A stretch of DNA of 64,000 nt from VRUE01 sp035693025. GTDB taxonomy: Bacteria; Actinomycetota; Thermoleophilia; Solirubrobacterales; 70-9. The notes beneath the pieces are model-generated. The model saw only the letters and a program-made list of their open reading frames with translations, was not told where the DNA came from and made no database searches. Position numbers and translations under genes: made by a program. Each line of letters begins with the position of its first letter. Position 1 is the stretch's first letter. Where the stretch lies: NCBI GenBank assembly GCA_035693025.1, contig DASSHI010000036.1:95461-159460 (forward strand). The letters run 5' to 3'. Positions 1-9,201 of the stretch are shown piece after piece.

Positions 1-1027
1 CGATCCGCGCCTCGCGCGAGCCGGCATCGCCGGCGGCGCCGAGGTCGGTGAGCCGGTGGACGACGACGATGTTCTGCACGCCGAGGGCGCGGCAGAGCTT
101 GAAACTGGCCTGGAGCCACTCGGCGACGCCGATGTGGCTGGTCACGCGCCAGCCCTCCTCGACCACCGAGATCAGCTTCGGGCTCTCGCGGCCCTCCTGC
201 TCGGCGGCCTGCTTTCGCTCCAAGAGGATCGACTGCTGCCAGGCCGAGCAGCAGGTCATCAGGATTCCCAGCGCGGCGGAGTCGCGGACGGCGCTCAGGT
301 CGAGCACGACCAGGGGCGCGTCGAGGTCGAGGCCTTCGCTGGTCGGCCCGTCGAACATGCCGCGCAGGTCGCCCGCGCAGAGTCGCTGCAGGGCCAACGC
401 CGAGGAACGATTCGCCTCGGCGAAGTCCTCGCGGCTCGTCGCCGAGACGCCCTGCACCATCGCCTCGCGGGGATGGAGCAGCGCGTCGACCATCATTGGC
501 AGGGTCGGCTCGGCGGCGCCCGATTCCTCGTCCACGATCTCCAGCGCCACCCGCAGCCCGGCGTCCTCCTCCGGGCTCAGCTCGCGCCGGAGCGCCGCCT
601 GCGCCACCGATCGCAAGAGGCTCAGCGGTCCCTCGCGCCCGCCCCGCGGGCTGAGCGGGTTGAGCCGCACCCCGCCACCCGGCGCGAGGGTGATCGGCTG
701 CACGCCGAGCGCCCTCGCCAGCGGCCAATACTCGCCCTTCACGTCGAGCACCCACGCCTGCCGGCCGAAGACCGCCTGGCGGTAGATGTAGGTCTTGACC
801 AGGCTCGACTTGCGCGAGGAGAGGCCGCCGAGCAGCAGCATGTTCGGACCCGGCAGGTGGGCCGGGTAGAGCACCCACGGGTCATACATCCAGGCGCCGC
901 CGTAGGCGTCGCGGCCGATGTAGGCGCCTGGCGCCCCGAGGCCGCCCTGCCCGAGGAAGGGATAGACCGACTGGAAGTGAGCGGTCGTGCCGCCGTGCCC
1001 CGGCCGCTCTCCCGCCCGCCGTCTCAC
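1..1027 (-). CDS. VirB4-like conjugation ATPase (3' end outside window)
   Basis: Partial gene read directly from the minus strand; 342 codons are visible and the C-terminus lies beyond the left edge. It starts with GTG at 1027, overlapping the TGA of the upstream SCO6880-type gene, so the two are translationally coupled. The protein has a Walker A-like loop near residues 67-75 (GGLSSRKSS, with Arg where the usual Gly sits), the phrase VLDVKGEYWPLA near 93-104, and a Walker B-like LISVVEEGW near 285-293. This matches the VirB4/TraC-type ATPases that follow SCO6880-family genes in actinobacterial conjugative elements and power DNA/protein export at the inner membrane. Assignment rests on these motifs and gene order. 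Confidence 0.85.
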   Translation of the reverse strand, partial: MRRRAGERPGHGGTTAHFQSVYPFLGQGGLGAPGAYIGRDAYGGAWMYDPWVLYPAHLPGPNMLLLGGLSSRKSSLVKTYIYRQAVFGRQAWVLDVKGEYWPLARALGVQPITLAPGGGVRLNPLSPRGGREGPLSLLRSVAQAALRRELSPEEDAGLRVALEIVDEESGAAEPTLPMMVDALLHPREAMVQGVSATSREDFAEANRSSALALQRLCAGDLRGMFDGPTSEGLDLDAPLVVLDLSAVRDSAALGILMTCCSAWQQSILLERKQAAEQEGRESPKLISVVEEGWRVTSHIGVAEWLQASFKLCRALGVQNIVVVHRLTDLGAAGDAGSREARI

Positions 1028-2520
1028 CGCAACCCCCGGCAGAGCGGCAGGGTGAAGGGAAAGCCGGAGTCCTGCTCGCCGTAGAGGCGTTGCAGGCCGA
1101 GCCGGGCGAGCTGCGCTGCGTGCTCGACCTCTGACTCGGCCCGCTCCAACTCCTGCGGCGAGCGCGCCGAGGTCCGCGCGTAGCCGGCCCAGCGCATCTC
1201 GGCATGGCCGTCGGCCAGCTCCTCCTCGCGGCGCGAGGCCGCCTGCTGGCGGCGGCGGATTCGCGCCGTGGACATGAAGCCCTGGCGGCTGCGGTTGATT
1301 TCCTCCGCGACCTCGGCGGTCTGCGCCGCCTCGGCGCGGCGCATCGCCAGCGAGTAGGGGACCGGCTCGATCGTCACCGCCACAGTCCGCAGGGCGCTCG
1401 TCTGCATCAGGAGAGGCGCCATGAACATCGGCCCGACGTCCGAGCGCGGCCACGAGGCGATCCAGTAGGTCGCGTGGAAGGCGGAGTCGGTGCGGTAGGT
1501 CGACCAGCTCGCCTCGTCGGCGAGCGGCCCCATCAGCGCCGGCTCGACCCCCTCGCGCCCGTTCTGCCCCAGGGTCGCGCGGGCGCGCGCCTGGCGGCCG
1601 AACGGGTCGAAGGCGTCGCGGATCAGCGCCGCGTACTGGCGCGGGCGCAAGAGGCCCGAGACGGAGACCTCGGCGATCGTCAGCCTCTCGGCGAGGCTCT
1701 CCGCCTCGCGCAGGAGCAGCTCGCAGGCCGCCTCGGCGCCGCCGCCGAGTCGGCGCAGCTCGCGGGCGCCGCGCCTTTGGTCGATCTGCAAGGCGATCAG
1801 TACCTCGTGCTCGGTCGTCTGCGGCGCCGCCGACTCGACCAGCTCGATGTAGGAGCGGACCACCTCGGAATCAAGCGGAACGGCGCGGTCGCGCTGAGCC
1901 TGGAAGTGGGCCGCCAGCTCGTCGCCCTGGCCCGGGACCGTCTGCTCAAGCCACTGGAGTCGGCGGATCGGGCTGCCGTCGCGGGCGCAGCTCGCCAGCA
2001 CCGCGCCCCAGGCATCGAGCGCTCGCTCCTGCTCAGCGCCATCGCGCATCGCAAAGGCTCCCGCTCGCACCGCCAGCGCCGCGGTGAAGGTGCCGTCGCG
2101 GCGGTCCTCGATCACGCCGACCTGCTCGGAGCCGTAGGGCACCGCAAGCAGCTCGACCCCGGCCAGCTCCGGCGGCAGCGAGGTCTCGTGCTCCGCCTCA
2201 CCCTCGCTGTCGAGCCGGGAGCCCCCGGTTGGGGCGGCCGAGCGGTGGCCGCTTTCGGCGCGTCGGCGGCGGCGCGCCCAGCGGCCGACGACCGGCGCCC
2301 ACTCCTCCGCCGTGCGGCCCTCCACCGGCACGCAGATCGCGGCGACGGCGAGGCACAGCGCCAGCACCCCGACGATCAAGCCGATGACGCTCCGCAGCGC
2401 GTAGAGCGACCCCAGCCCGACCAGGGCGCCGGCGGCGACGATCACCACCTGGCCGGCCCGTAGCGGGCCGACCACGGCGCGCTGCTCGAGGGGACCGAAG
2501 CGATAGCGCCGCGCGCTCAC
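1024..2520 (-). CDS. SCO6880-family T4SS membrane protein
   Basis: 498-aa protein with two adjacent hydrophobic helices at about residues 24-65, followed by the typical segment VEGRTAEEWAPVVGRWA and a long soluble region. This is the layout of the SCO6880 family (PrgI/VirB3-like N-terminus plus a VirB4 N-domain-like part), found beside a VirB4-type ATPase in actinobacterial integrative elements. Start ATG at 2520 overlaps the stop of the VirB6-like gene by 4 bases, and its stop overlaps the start of the ATPase gene, so all belong to one operon. Probable role: inner-membrane platform of the conjugation channel. Confidence 0.85.
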   Translation of the reverse strand: MSARRYRFGPLEQRAVVGPLRAGQVVIVAAGALVGLGSLYALRSVIGLIVGVLALCLAVAAICVPVEGRTAEEWAPVVGRWARRRRRAESGHRSAAPTGGSRLDSEGEAEHETSLPPELAGVELLAVPYGSEQVGVIEDRRDGTFTAALAVRAGAFAMRDGAEQERALDAWGAVLASCARDGSPIRRLQWLEQTVPGQGDELAAHFQAQRDRAVPLDSEVVRSYIELVESAAPQTTEHEVLIALQIDQRRGARELRRLGGGAEAACELLLREAESLAERLTIAEVSVSGLLRPRQYAALIRDAFDPFGRQARARATLGQNGREGVEPALMGPLADEASWSTYRTDSAFHATYWIASWPRSDVGPMFMAPLLMQTSALRTVAVTIEPVPYSLAMRRAEAAQTAEVAEEINRSRQGFMSTARIRRRQQAASRREEELADGHAEMRWAGYARTSARSPQELERAESEVEHAAQLARLGLQRLYGEQDSGFPFTLPLCRGLR

Positions 2521-4178
2521 GACTTCGATCCCTTCTCGGGCTTCGGGCTGGGCGGTTCGGGTGCAGGTCGCGGCGGTTTCTCACCGGCGCTCGGCGCGCC
2601 GCCGCCGTCGCCCTCGCGCGGGGTCGCCGCGCCGCGCGCCTCGCCCGGCTCCTCGACCGGCGCGGCGCCCGCGCCCGCCGAGCTGCTCGCCTGCTGGGCG
2701 ACCCCCGTCCCCTGTAGACGCTGGGAGGCGGCTTTGGTGCCTGCGATCGCTGCCGCGGGCACCGCAGCGGCCGCGCCAGCACCCGCGGCGGCTCCGCCAG
2801 CCGCCGCCCCGCCTCCGGCTGCACCGCCGCTGGCCTCGCCGCCCCCGGCGCTCGGTCCTGCGCCCGGGCCGCCACCACCACGCGGCCCGCCCGGCTCGGG
2901 TCCGGCGCCGCCACCGCCTTTCTCGCCCGCGTTCCAGAGGGTGGCCCCTGACTCGCCCCAGTTGGAGCGGGCCATGTTGCGGAGGATCTGCACGTCGCTG
3001 GCGAGCTGCACTCCGCTCACCGCTCCGCCAGCGGCCGACCGCCGACCGTAGGCGGCGGTCATGGCGCCCTCGGCGAAGGGCACCAGCTTGAGGAGGACGA
3101 ACGGCGCGAAGCAGGCGAGCAGCATCAGCGCCGAGGCGGCGAGGATGTGCTCGATTCGCCCGTCGGTTTCGGCCACCAGCCCCGCGGCGAGCGAGATGAT
3201 CGAGACGATGACGAACTTCGAGCCGATGATGACCACCAGTAGCTCCCCGGTGCGGCGCAGGGCGCCGGTCCAGCGCGGCCAGATCGAAGCCGCCAGCGCC
3301 ATCGGCAAGAACAGAGCGACGACGTAGATCGCCGCGTCGCGCATCAGCAGCTCAAGCCACACCATGAAGGCGGCAAAGGCTCCGATGATCGCCGCCAGGA
3401 AGGTGACAAAGAGCGGCACCTCCACCGTTCCGGCTGCCTGGCCGACCGCTGCGCCGGCCGGTTCACCAGTGGCAGCGCCATCGACTTCCTTACCGATTTC
3501 GCCTCCGGCTTCGCCGAGGCCGGTGATCGCCGCCTTGAAGAAGTGCTCGGAGTTGTCGTGGCTCGCGGCGGCGATCGCGTGGCACATCCCGTCGGTGGCG
3601 ACGAGGAGCAGCTGCACCACGGCATAGGCGACGCTGGTGGCGATGAAGGCGAGCGGCAGGTTGATGAGGACGACGCGGACGAGCAGACCGGCGTTGCCCT
3701 GCGCCAGTCCCTCCAACACCGCCAACAGCAGCATCGCCAGGCCCATCAGCGCCGCGATCTCCGCCATGCGCCCGTACTCCGCGACGAAGCTCTTGGTCGT
3801 CAACTGCGGCGTCGTCGTTTCCTCGATGCCCTTGACGACCTGCCCGATCAACCAGCTCGCCCCGTCGGCGACCCAGGTGGTGATCTGCTCGAAGATCCCG
3901 TTGCCGACTTCCTTGAGGGCGTCGGAGATCGGCCCGGTGACGGCGCCCGTCACCTCGCCGCTGACCGCGTTGCAGGCGTCACCGACCGGGTTGCCGCCGC
4001 CGATGATGCCGCTGGTGATCGCGCCGACGCCTTCGGTGACGACCCCCGCCGGGGCGCTGCCAATGTCGCAGACGGGGTTGGCGCGGGCGGGCGACGGCGA
4101 GGGCTGCGCGACGACGATCAGCGTCGCCAGCAGACCAGCGAGGAGGGCGGCCGCCGCGCATCTAGGGAGCCAGCTCAT
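2517..4178 (-). CDS. VirB6/TrbL-like polytopic T4SS protein
   Basis: About 553 aa. It has an N-terminal hydrophobic signal/anchor (WLPRCAAAALLAGLLATLIV) and a central block of several membrane segments (roughly residues 130-370). The C-terminal ~170 residues are rich in Gly, Ala and Pro and probably disordered. This layout fits VirB6/TrbL-like channel components. A TTG at 4187 is possible, but the ATG at 4178 has GGGGA about 10 bases upstream and overlaps the preceding gene less. It lies in the T4SS operon between the VirB8-like and SCO6880-type genes. Confidence 0.8.
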   Translation of the reverse strand: MSWLPRCAAAALLAGLLATLIVVAQPSPSPARANPVCDIGSAPAGVVTEGVGAITSGIIGGGNPVGDACNAVSGEVTGAVTGPISDALKEVGNGIFEQITTWVADGASWLIGQVVKGIEETTTPQLTTKSFVAEYGRMAEIAALMGLAMLLLAVLEGLAQGNAGLLVRVVLINLPLAFIATSVAYAVVQLLLVATDGMCHAIAAASHDNSEHFFKAAITGLGEAGGEIGKEVDGAATGEPAGAAVGQAAGTVEVPLFVTFLAAIIGAFAAFMVWLELLMRDAAIYVVALFLPMALAASIWPRWTGALRRTGELLVVIIGSKFVIVSIISLAAGLVAETDGRIEHILAASALMLLACFAPFVLLKLVPFAEGAMTAAYGRRSAAGGAVSGVQLASDVQILRNMARSNWGESGATLWNAGEKGGGGAGPEPGGPRGGGGPGAGPSAGGGEASGGAAGGGAAAGGAAAGAGAAAAVPAAAIAGTKAASQRLQGTGVAQQASSSAGAGAAPVEEPGEARGAATPREGDGGGAPSAGEKPPRPAPEPPSPKPEKGSKS

Positions 4179-4851
4179 AGCTTTCAAGTCCCCGCGCCAG
4201 GTCGATCACGCCGTAGGCGCCGAGCGGACCTGGGTTCGTCGCCAGCTTCGGCGTCGGCCCGAAGCCGCCCCGCGTTTCCGCGATCCGCCAGCGGCCTTCC
4301 ATCCAGACGAGCTCGGTGTGGGTCAGGCCGAAGTAGGCGGCCGGTTCCACGGCTTCGGCGTTGCCGAGCAGGGTGAAGCCCCAGGTGAGCACGCGGGCGC
4401 GGTCGGGCTCGAAGGACTCGACCCGGTAGCCGATCGGGATCGCCGAGTAGAGCGTCTGCACTCCGCGCCGGACCCCGGCGCCGATCGGTCCCGCCGCCAA
4501 GCGTTCGGCGCCGGGCGAGTTCGCGGCCAACATGGTCGCCGCGTAGTCGGGCGTCGCCACCGCTTCGATCCGCGAGCGCAGGACGTCGGGCCGCAGAACC
4601 GCCGGGGTGGCGAAGGCCCGCTGGTAGGTGGCGACGGCCTGGGCCGCCCCGCGAGCCGAGTCGGGGAAGGACACCGGCACGCCGGCGAGCGACCGCGCCG
4701 CGCCGGCTTTGGCAGGTGTCGCGGCGCGGTCGCCGCCAGGGCTGGGGGAGAGGGCATGGCCGAGCAGGAAGCCGACGAGCAGCGTGGCGATGCAGGCAAA
4801 GGCGAGACGCCGCTGCCCTCCCGCTGAGCCTTCGGTGGGCGGGCGCATCAC
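4162..4851 (-). CDS. Single-span T4SS protein, VirB8/TcpC-like by position
   Basis: 229 aa with one N-terminal membrane helix (residues ~15-35, FACIATLLVGFLLGHAL) and an extracytoplasmic domain of about 180 residues that looks alpha+beta (NTF2-like in feel). The topology and the position between VirB2-like and VirB6-like genes suggest the VirB8/TcpC role of a periplasmic/wall-side assembly factor. That is inferred from topology and context, not from a diagnostic motif. Tandem GTG-ATG codons at 4851/4848 overlap the stop of the VirB2-like gene, and the 3' end overlaps the next gene. Confidence 0.65.
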   Translation of the reverse strand: MMRPPTEGSAGGQRRLAFACIATLLVGFLLGHALSPSPGGDRAATPAKAGAARSLAGVPVSFPDSARGAAQAVATYQRAFATPAVLRPDVLRSRIEAVATPDYAATMLAANSPGAERLAAGPIGAGVRRGVQTLYSAIPIGYRVESFEPDRARVLTWGFTLLGNAEAVEPAAYFGLTHTELVWMEGRWRIAETRGGFGPTPKLATNPGPLGAYGVIDLARGLESYELAP

Positions 4852-5156
4852 TTGACCGCCGAGCCGGAGGTGTAGAAGAAGTTGATCAGGGCCGCTCCGG
4901 CACCGACGACGAAGGCGGCGATCAGCGAGTAGAGGACCTTCTGCTTGCCGTCAGAGGCGTGGCTGAAGTTGTTGGATTTGCTGCCGAGCGCCCACTGTGC
5001 GGCGCCGATCAGCAGCCCGGCGGCGCAGCCGAGCAGGACCACGGCGGCGAGCCAGTTGACGAGTTTTTCCAGCGCCGGCGTCCCCGGCCCCCCGCTCGGG
5101 TTCGGTTTGATGCTGACGGCGGCGACCTGGAGCTTGACGAAGACTGCGAGGGCCAC
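4848..5156 (-). CDS. VirB2/TrbC-like small pilin or DUF6112-type protein
   Basis: 102-aa protein with two hydrophobic helices (about residues 33-55 and 76-96) separated by a short basic-polar loop (GSKSNNFSHASDGKQ). This is typical of VirB2-like pilins and DUF6112 proteins at the head of actinobacterial T4SS operons. It starts with GTG at 5156, with AAAGGAGT about 6 bases upstream, the best ribosome-binding site of the operon. It is the first gene of the minus-strand T4SS run that continues off the left edge. Confidence 0.7.
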   Translation of the reverse strand: MALAVFVKLQVAAVSIKPNPSGGPGTPALEKLVNWLAAVVLLGCAAGLLIGAAQWALGSKSNNFSHASDGKQKVLYSLIAAFVVGAGAALINFFYTSGSAVK

Positions 5157-5312
5157 GATGGACTCCTTTGGCTAGAAGTGCCTCTGCACTTCCGCTGTCC
5201 AGCGCGGTCCTCGATTGCATCGGCCCCGGGCGAAATTGATCGGGGCGGAGGTGGCGGCCAGGGGTCGTCCGCGCCCGGATCAGGCGCTTACGACACCCTG
5301 CGGTTTAGGTCG

Positions 5313-5714
5313 TTACCGGTTTTCGCAGGTGGCGACGACGACGAAATCGGCGCGTGCGGCGCCGCCCATGTCGGAGGCGGCCGTCACGGTCCATTCCCGC
5401 TTGATCGGGCCGGACTCCACCATCTGAAAGTGTCCGATGACTGCCGTGACGCCGCCGTGGTGCAAACGCAGGCCGCCGGAGATCGGCCGCTCGTTGTGCT
5501 TGCAGTTGGCGTGGCCGTGGGCGTAGTTGAACTGACCGTCGTTGGGGGTGGTGTCGGTGTCGACGATCTTGCCGAAGCGGTAGTTGATCTTGCCGTGGTG
5601 AGCTGAGCTGGTTGCGGTCGGACCCGACTGCGCGAGCGCACTTCCACCCAGCGCGAGTACCACGATGGCGGCCACGACCACGACGGCCGAGCGGCGGCTG
5701 AGCTTGATCTTCAT
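5313..5714 (-). CDS. Secreted protein of unknown function
   Basis: 133 aa with a clear Sec signal peptide (basic MKIKLSRR, hydrophobic VVVVAAIVVLALGGSALA, predicted cleavage after ALA-Q). The mature part is about 105 residues, rich in His and Gly, with two cysteines that could pair (near residues 70 and 130). GAGGACAC lies upstream of the ATG at 5714. Located between two other secreted/surface genes and the T4SS operon, so it may decorate the conjugating cell surface. No family recognised. Confidence 0.7.
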   Translation of the reverse strand: MKIKLSRRSAVVVVAAIVVLALGGSALAQSGPTATSSAHHGKINYRFGKIVDTDTTPNDGQFNYAHGHANCKHNERPISGGLRLHHGGVTAVIGHFQMVESGPIKREWTVTAASDMGGAARADFVVVATCENR

Positions 5715-5750
5715 GGTGTGTCCTCCTTGTTCGACCCGAGCATGTGGTGA

Positions 5751-7328
5751 TTACCGCCTCACTCGGATGTAGCGAGGTACGGAGTGACCCCGCACGTAGG
5801 GATACCCGTTCTGTTCAGGCACGACGGCGTTGAAAACGAATCTCGTAGTCCTCGGCACCGGGGAGAAAGCGTAGGCGGCGCGGTAGTGGCAGAGCGCGTC
5901 GGTCTTTGCGCGTCGGACGAGAAACCGCCGCTTCGCGCCGGGCACCGTCCCGCGCATGACGACGACCCGCAGCGCGCAGTTAGGCCCGGCGATCTCCCCG
6001 GAGAAGTAGATCCGTTTGTGGGCGCGGGTCCGGTGGCGGCTCAGGTGGAGCGTCACCCGCGTCCGCATGTGGAGGGTCAGGTCGGTGGAGGTCTGGAAGG
6101 CGCCGAAGCGGTAGGCGACCCGCAAGGACCGCGACGGGCCCCGACGCAGCTTGAAGGTCCAGCCGCCAGCTTCGTTCGTCGTCGCGGTGCCGATCAGGTG
6201 GTAGGGGCGCCCGGGCAGATCGGTATGGCCTTGGAGGCAGACTTGGGCGTTGGCGACCGGGTTGCCCGCCGGGTCGCGCAGGCGCCCGCGGATCAGGGCG
6301 CGGTGGCGGAAAGCCAGCGTCCGTTCGCCCTTGTGGTTGCCGGCGAAGCCGGCGGTGATCGTGTTGCCTCCGCCGACCGCCGAGCCGGGGCAGAGGTTGT
6401 TGACTAGCGCTTCCTTTGATTCGCAGGCGGCGTTGGGCGTCCCCGTCTGCGCGTAGTCGTAGGCGCAGACCGAGATCGAGTTGACGCCCTCTCGAAACGG
6501 CGCCTTCGCCGTGTCGAGCGTGTAGGTCTTGCCGAAGCTCGGCGGACAGGGCGACAGGCGCGAGGTCATGTTTCCCGGCAGGGGGTTGCAGGACCCCGAG
6601 AGATCGTCGCCCGTCGCGCCCTGTCCGTTGACGACCACTTGAACCGACTGCAACCCGGCGCCCTGGTCGGCGGCCGAGACCGAGATCGTCTGCGGGCCGC
6701 GCAGTTCGGAGCCCGAGAACATCGAGCCGCCGATCGAGATGGTCGGGGAAACGACGTCGGTGAGCTGGATGCGGACCTGCTTGACGTAGGTGTGCGCGCC
6801 ACCGGCGGCGCCGACGCAGCGGTTCCCTTCGTTGGGCTGCGTGCACTCCAGGCGGGCGACCAAGTAACGCCAGTTGCCGGCCGGGATGCCGGACTCGTGG
6901 CCCTGGTCGTCGTTTTGGTTCTCGTAGGAGAGGCCCGCCCCGCTGTCGGGCGAGACCGCGAGGTAGCCGTGCTGCCCGGATTCCGTCGCCAGGCGGCTGA
7001 ACGTCGATCCGCCGGTGATGTAGGTGCCCGCCGGAGCCGTCCACACCCATGCGCCGAAGCCCCCCTGCACGGTTCCGGTTTCGCCGTTGACGAGGGTGTG
7101 CGCGATCTGGAGCCCTGGCGCCGAAGGCGAGCAGTCCACGCGAGGCGTGTAGTGGGTGGTCGAGGCGGTGAAGCCCGCGTCGTCGGCGCCGGTGTAGACC
7201 CCGGGTGAACACTGAGCGACGATGTAGCTGCCGGCCCGGGCGTTCGATGGGAGGAGAAACAGCGCCGCCATCAGCGCGACGGGCAGCCACCGGGCCAGGT
7301 TGGTCAATTGTCGGATCGCGTCTCTCAT
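5751..7328 (-). CDS. Large secreted protein with Ig-like / carboxypeptidase-regulatory-like repeats
   Basis: An upstream in-frame GTG/TTG exists, but the start ATG at 7328 is preferred. It is preceded by GAGAGGCGAG and followed by a signal peptide (LARWLPVALMAALFLLPSNARA). The mature ~495 residues contain paired cysteines, an Ig/Big-like segment (near SVSAADQGAGLQSVQVVVNG) and a segment like carboxypeptidase-regulatory domains (RGRLRDPAGNPVANAQVCL). The C-terminus is basic and Arg-rich. Likely an exported surface protein. It begins 11 bases into the end of the upstream sigma-factor gene, so the two are coupled. Confidence 0.7.
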   Translation of the reverse strand: MRDAIRQLTNLARWLPVALMAALFLLPSNARAGSYIVAQCSPGVYTGADDAGFTASTTHYTPRVDCSPSAPGLQIAHTLVNGETGTVQGGFGAWVWTAPAGTYITGGSTFSRLATESGQHGYLAVSPDSGAGLSYENQNDDQGHESGIPAGNWRYLVARLECTQPNEGNRCVGAAGGAHTYVKQVRIQLTDVVSPTISIGGSMFSGSELRGPQTISVSAADQGAGLQSVQVVVNGQGATGDDLSGSCNPLPGNMTSRLSPCPPSFGKTYTLDTAKAPFREGVNSISVCAYDYAQTGTPNAACESKEALVNNLCPGSAVGGGNTITAGFAGNHKGERTLAFRHRALIRGRLRDPAGNPVANAQVCLQGHTDLPGRPYHLIGTATTNEAGGWTFKLRRGPSRSLRVAYRFGAFQTSTDLTLHMRTRVTLHLSRHRTRAHKRIYFSGEIAGPNCALRVVVMRGTVPGAKRRFLVRRAKTDALCHYRAAYAFSPVPRTTRFVFNAVVPEQNGYPYVRGHSVPRYIRVRR

Positions 7329-7338
7329 CACTCGCCTC

Positions 7339-8544
7339 TCAGGGTCCGAACTGCTGGTTTGCGACTTGAGTGGGGGTCGAGCTGGAGCTGCTCGCGCTCG
7401 ATTCAGGAGGGCTCGATTCGGCAACTGGCGTCGATTCGACCGGCGCGCTACTCGTTTCCGAGCCACCCGCCGCCGACTCCAGCGACTGCGACTCGACGGC
7501 CTGGGTCGCGTGCTTAGTGTGTTTTTCGCTGGCGGTGGCGGTGCCGCTCCCGCCGCGCTTCGTGCCGCCGCCGCTGGCGTCGGTCGAGTTCTGCGACTTC
7601 GGTTCGGGCATCGGCGGCGTCGGGTTGCTGCGCGGAGTCAGAGGGGCGACCTGGGGCGTGTCGGCGACGCGACGCTGCTTTGCCGGCGGAGTGCTTTCAC
7701 CACCACCGCCGATCACGCCGCCGACGCCAGGGCCGACCACACCGCTCGCCAGGCAGGCCAGCGCGGCGGTGGCGCAGACACCGGCGGCCCTTCCGGCGCT
7801 CCCGCCGATCGCCGCGGTCGCCGACGGCTCGGCGCTACCGCCACCGAGCGGAAGGCGACGAGCGAGATCCTGCGCTCGCGCCCAGCCGTGGGAAATCGCC
7901 CGGCTGACCGTCTCGGCGACCGCCTCGACGCCGGCCGGGAGGTGCGGGGTGCTCCCCTTTTCGGCCACTGAGATGTAGGCGGCGAGGCCGACGATAATCT
8001 CCAGCTCGTCGAGGCTGTCGACACCGAGCAGTCGGTGAAGGTGCTTGCGCGCAGCCTCGTGGCAGCGCTGCGCCTTCGAGGGGTGCCAGTGAAGTTCGCG
8101 GGCTGCTTCGCGGACGGCCATGCCCTCGAAGTAGGCAAGCTCGAGGAGGCGCTGCTCCTCGACCGTCAGCTGGTCAACCGCCTCCTGCACCTTCCGTAGT
8201 CGATCCTCATCGAGGGCCACGTCCTCCGGGCTTCGCCCCATCTCGTCCTCGATCGCCTCGGCCTTGTCGGTCGAGACGATCTGGGGCGAGCGGCCCTGGG
8301 CTTCGAGCAGGCTCTTGGTCCGTCGCCAGGCGCAGGTGATGAGCCAGCCCGCAGGGCTGTCGATCTCCTCGCCTTCGGCGACCTTGCGGCTGTATTCGAG
8401 CGCCGCCGTCGCAAACAGGTCGTCGCCGTGACTGGCGATGAATTGTGGTGAAAAACGCTTGCGTCGAAGGAACTGGATGAAGCCCAGCCGGGCCTCCTCC
8501 AATTCAGACTGGTTCAACTCACCGTTGGCTTTACGTCCGTACAT
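7339..8544 (-). CDS. ECF-type sigma factor with C-terminal membrane anchor and Ser/Pro-rich tail
   Basis: 401 aa. Residues ~15-85 form a degenerate sigma region 2 (LRRKRFSPQF...GDDLFATAALEYSR). Residues ~115-172 form region 4 with a helix-turn-helix (LTVEEQRLLELAYFEGMAVREAARELHW, split here only for reading). A hydrophobic Ala/Gly-rich segment at ~252-281 could span the membrane. The last ~120 residues are rich in Ser, Thr and Pro, as in an extracytoplasmic stalk. This is sigma factor plus anchor in one chain. It sits in the conjugative element and heads the two secreted-protein genes, which it may control. The upstream region to 8711 is a divergent promoter region. Confidence 0.75.
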   Translation of the reverse strand: MYGRKANGELNQSELEEARLGFIQFLRRKRFSPQFIASHGDDLFATAALEYSRKVAEGEEIDSPAGWLITCAWRRTKSLLEAQGRSPQIVSTDKAEAIEDEMGRSPEDVALDEDRLRKVQEAVDQLTVEEQRLLELAYFEGMAVREAARELHWHPSKAQRCHEAARKHLHRLLGVDSLDELEIIVGLAAYISVAEKGSTPHLPAGVEAVAETVSRAISHGWARAQDLARRLPLGGGSAEPSATAAIGGSAGRAAGVCATAALACLASGVVGPGVGGVIGGGGESTPPAKQRRVADTPQVAPLTPRSNPTPPMPEPKSQNSTDASGGGTKRGGSGTATASEKHTKHATQAVESQSLESAAGGSETSSAPVESTPVAESSPPESSASSSSSTPTQVANQQFGP

Positions 8545-8711
8545 CGTGACCTCGGAACTTCGATGTTTACGACGAGGCAGCCAAAGCGCTCATCTTCATT
8601 TTAGGTAAGGGGGCGCTCTGCCTCTACCCGGACTGTCCACCGCAGAAGCCATTTGCATCGGCGCAGCTTGAAAACGATGCAAACCAGCCTGTCGCTGGAC
8701 AGCAGAGGCGG

Positions 8712-9194
8712 ATGCATCCCGCCCGTCACATCTCGTCGTGCCGCCGCCGCGCCGGGGCGTCGCTCGGGCTGGCGCTCCTCACCTTCGCTCTCGTCGGCTG
8801 CTCCTCGGGTGACACCAACACCCAGGCCGGCTCCTCACTTCTGAGCGGAAGGCGGGGCGGGTCGGTCGCCGCCCAGCGGCTCGCGCCCGCCGCCCGCGTC
8901 GCCCGCCGTTTCGCCTCTGCCTACGCCCGCAGCATCTACCGGCATCACCCGCCTCCGCTGCCGGGCGCCACCGCCGCCCTTCGCCGCGACCTCGCGGCGG
9001 CGGCGTCGAGGGTGCCGCCAGCTCGGCGCGGCCTCCAGCCTCGCGCCCTCGCCGTGACCCTGCGACCGCGCGGCGCCGCCCTGACCGGCGTGGTCGAGAT
9101 CGGCGACGGCCGCTCGCCGCCATTCTCGGTCGGCTTCCTCGTTCGGAAACAAGGCTCGCGCTGGCGGGTCGTCACGATCTCGCCGCCGGGATGA
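8712..9194 (+). CDS. Lipoprotein of the conjugative element
   Basis: 160 aa. The N-terminal basic region and hydrophobic core end in a lipobox (FALVGC-SS, Cys near residue 30), giving a predicted membrane-attached lipoprotein. The remainder is Ala/Arg-rich, with a C-terminal beta-rich part (GVVEIGDGRSPPFSVGFLV...RWRVVTISPPG) that resembles small NTF2/VirB8-like folds. It ends 7 bases before the transglycosylase gene, so the two are probably co-transcribed. Function unknown; a structural part of the T4SS is plausible. Confidence 0.65.
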   Translation: MHPARHISSCRRRAGASLGLALLTFALVGCSSGDTNTQAGSSLLSGRRGGSVAAQRLAPAARVARRFASAYARSIYRHHPPPLPGATAALRRDLAAAASRVPPARRGLQPRALAVTLRPRGAALTGVVEIGDGRSPPFSVGFLVRKQGSRWRVVTISPPG

Positions 9195-9201
9195 GGGTGC
9201 C

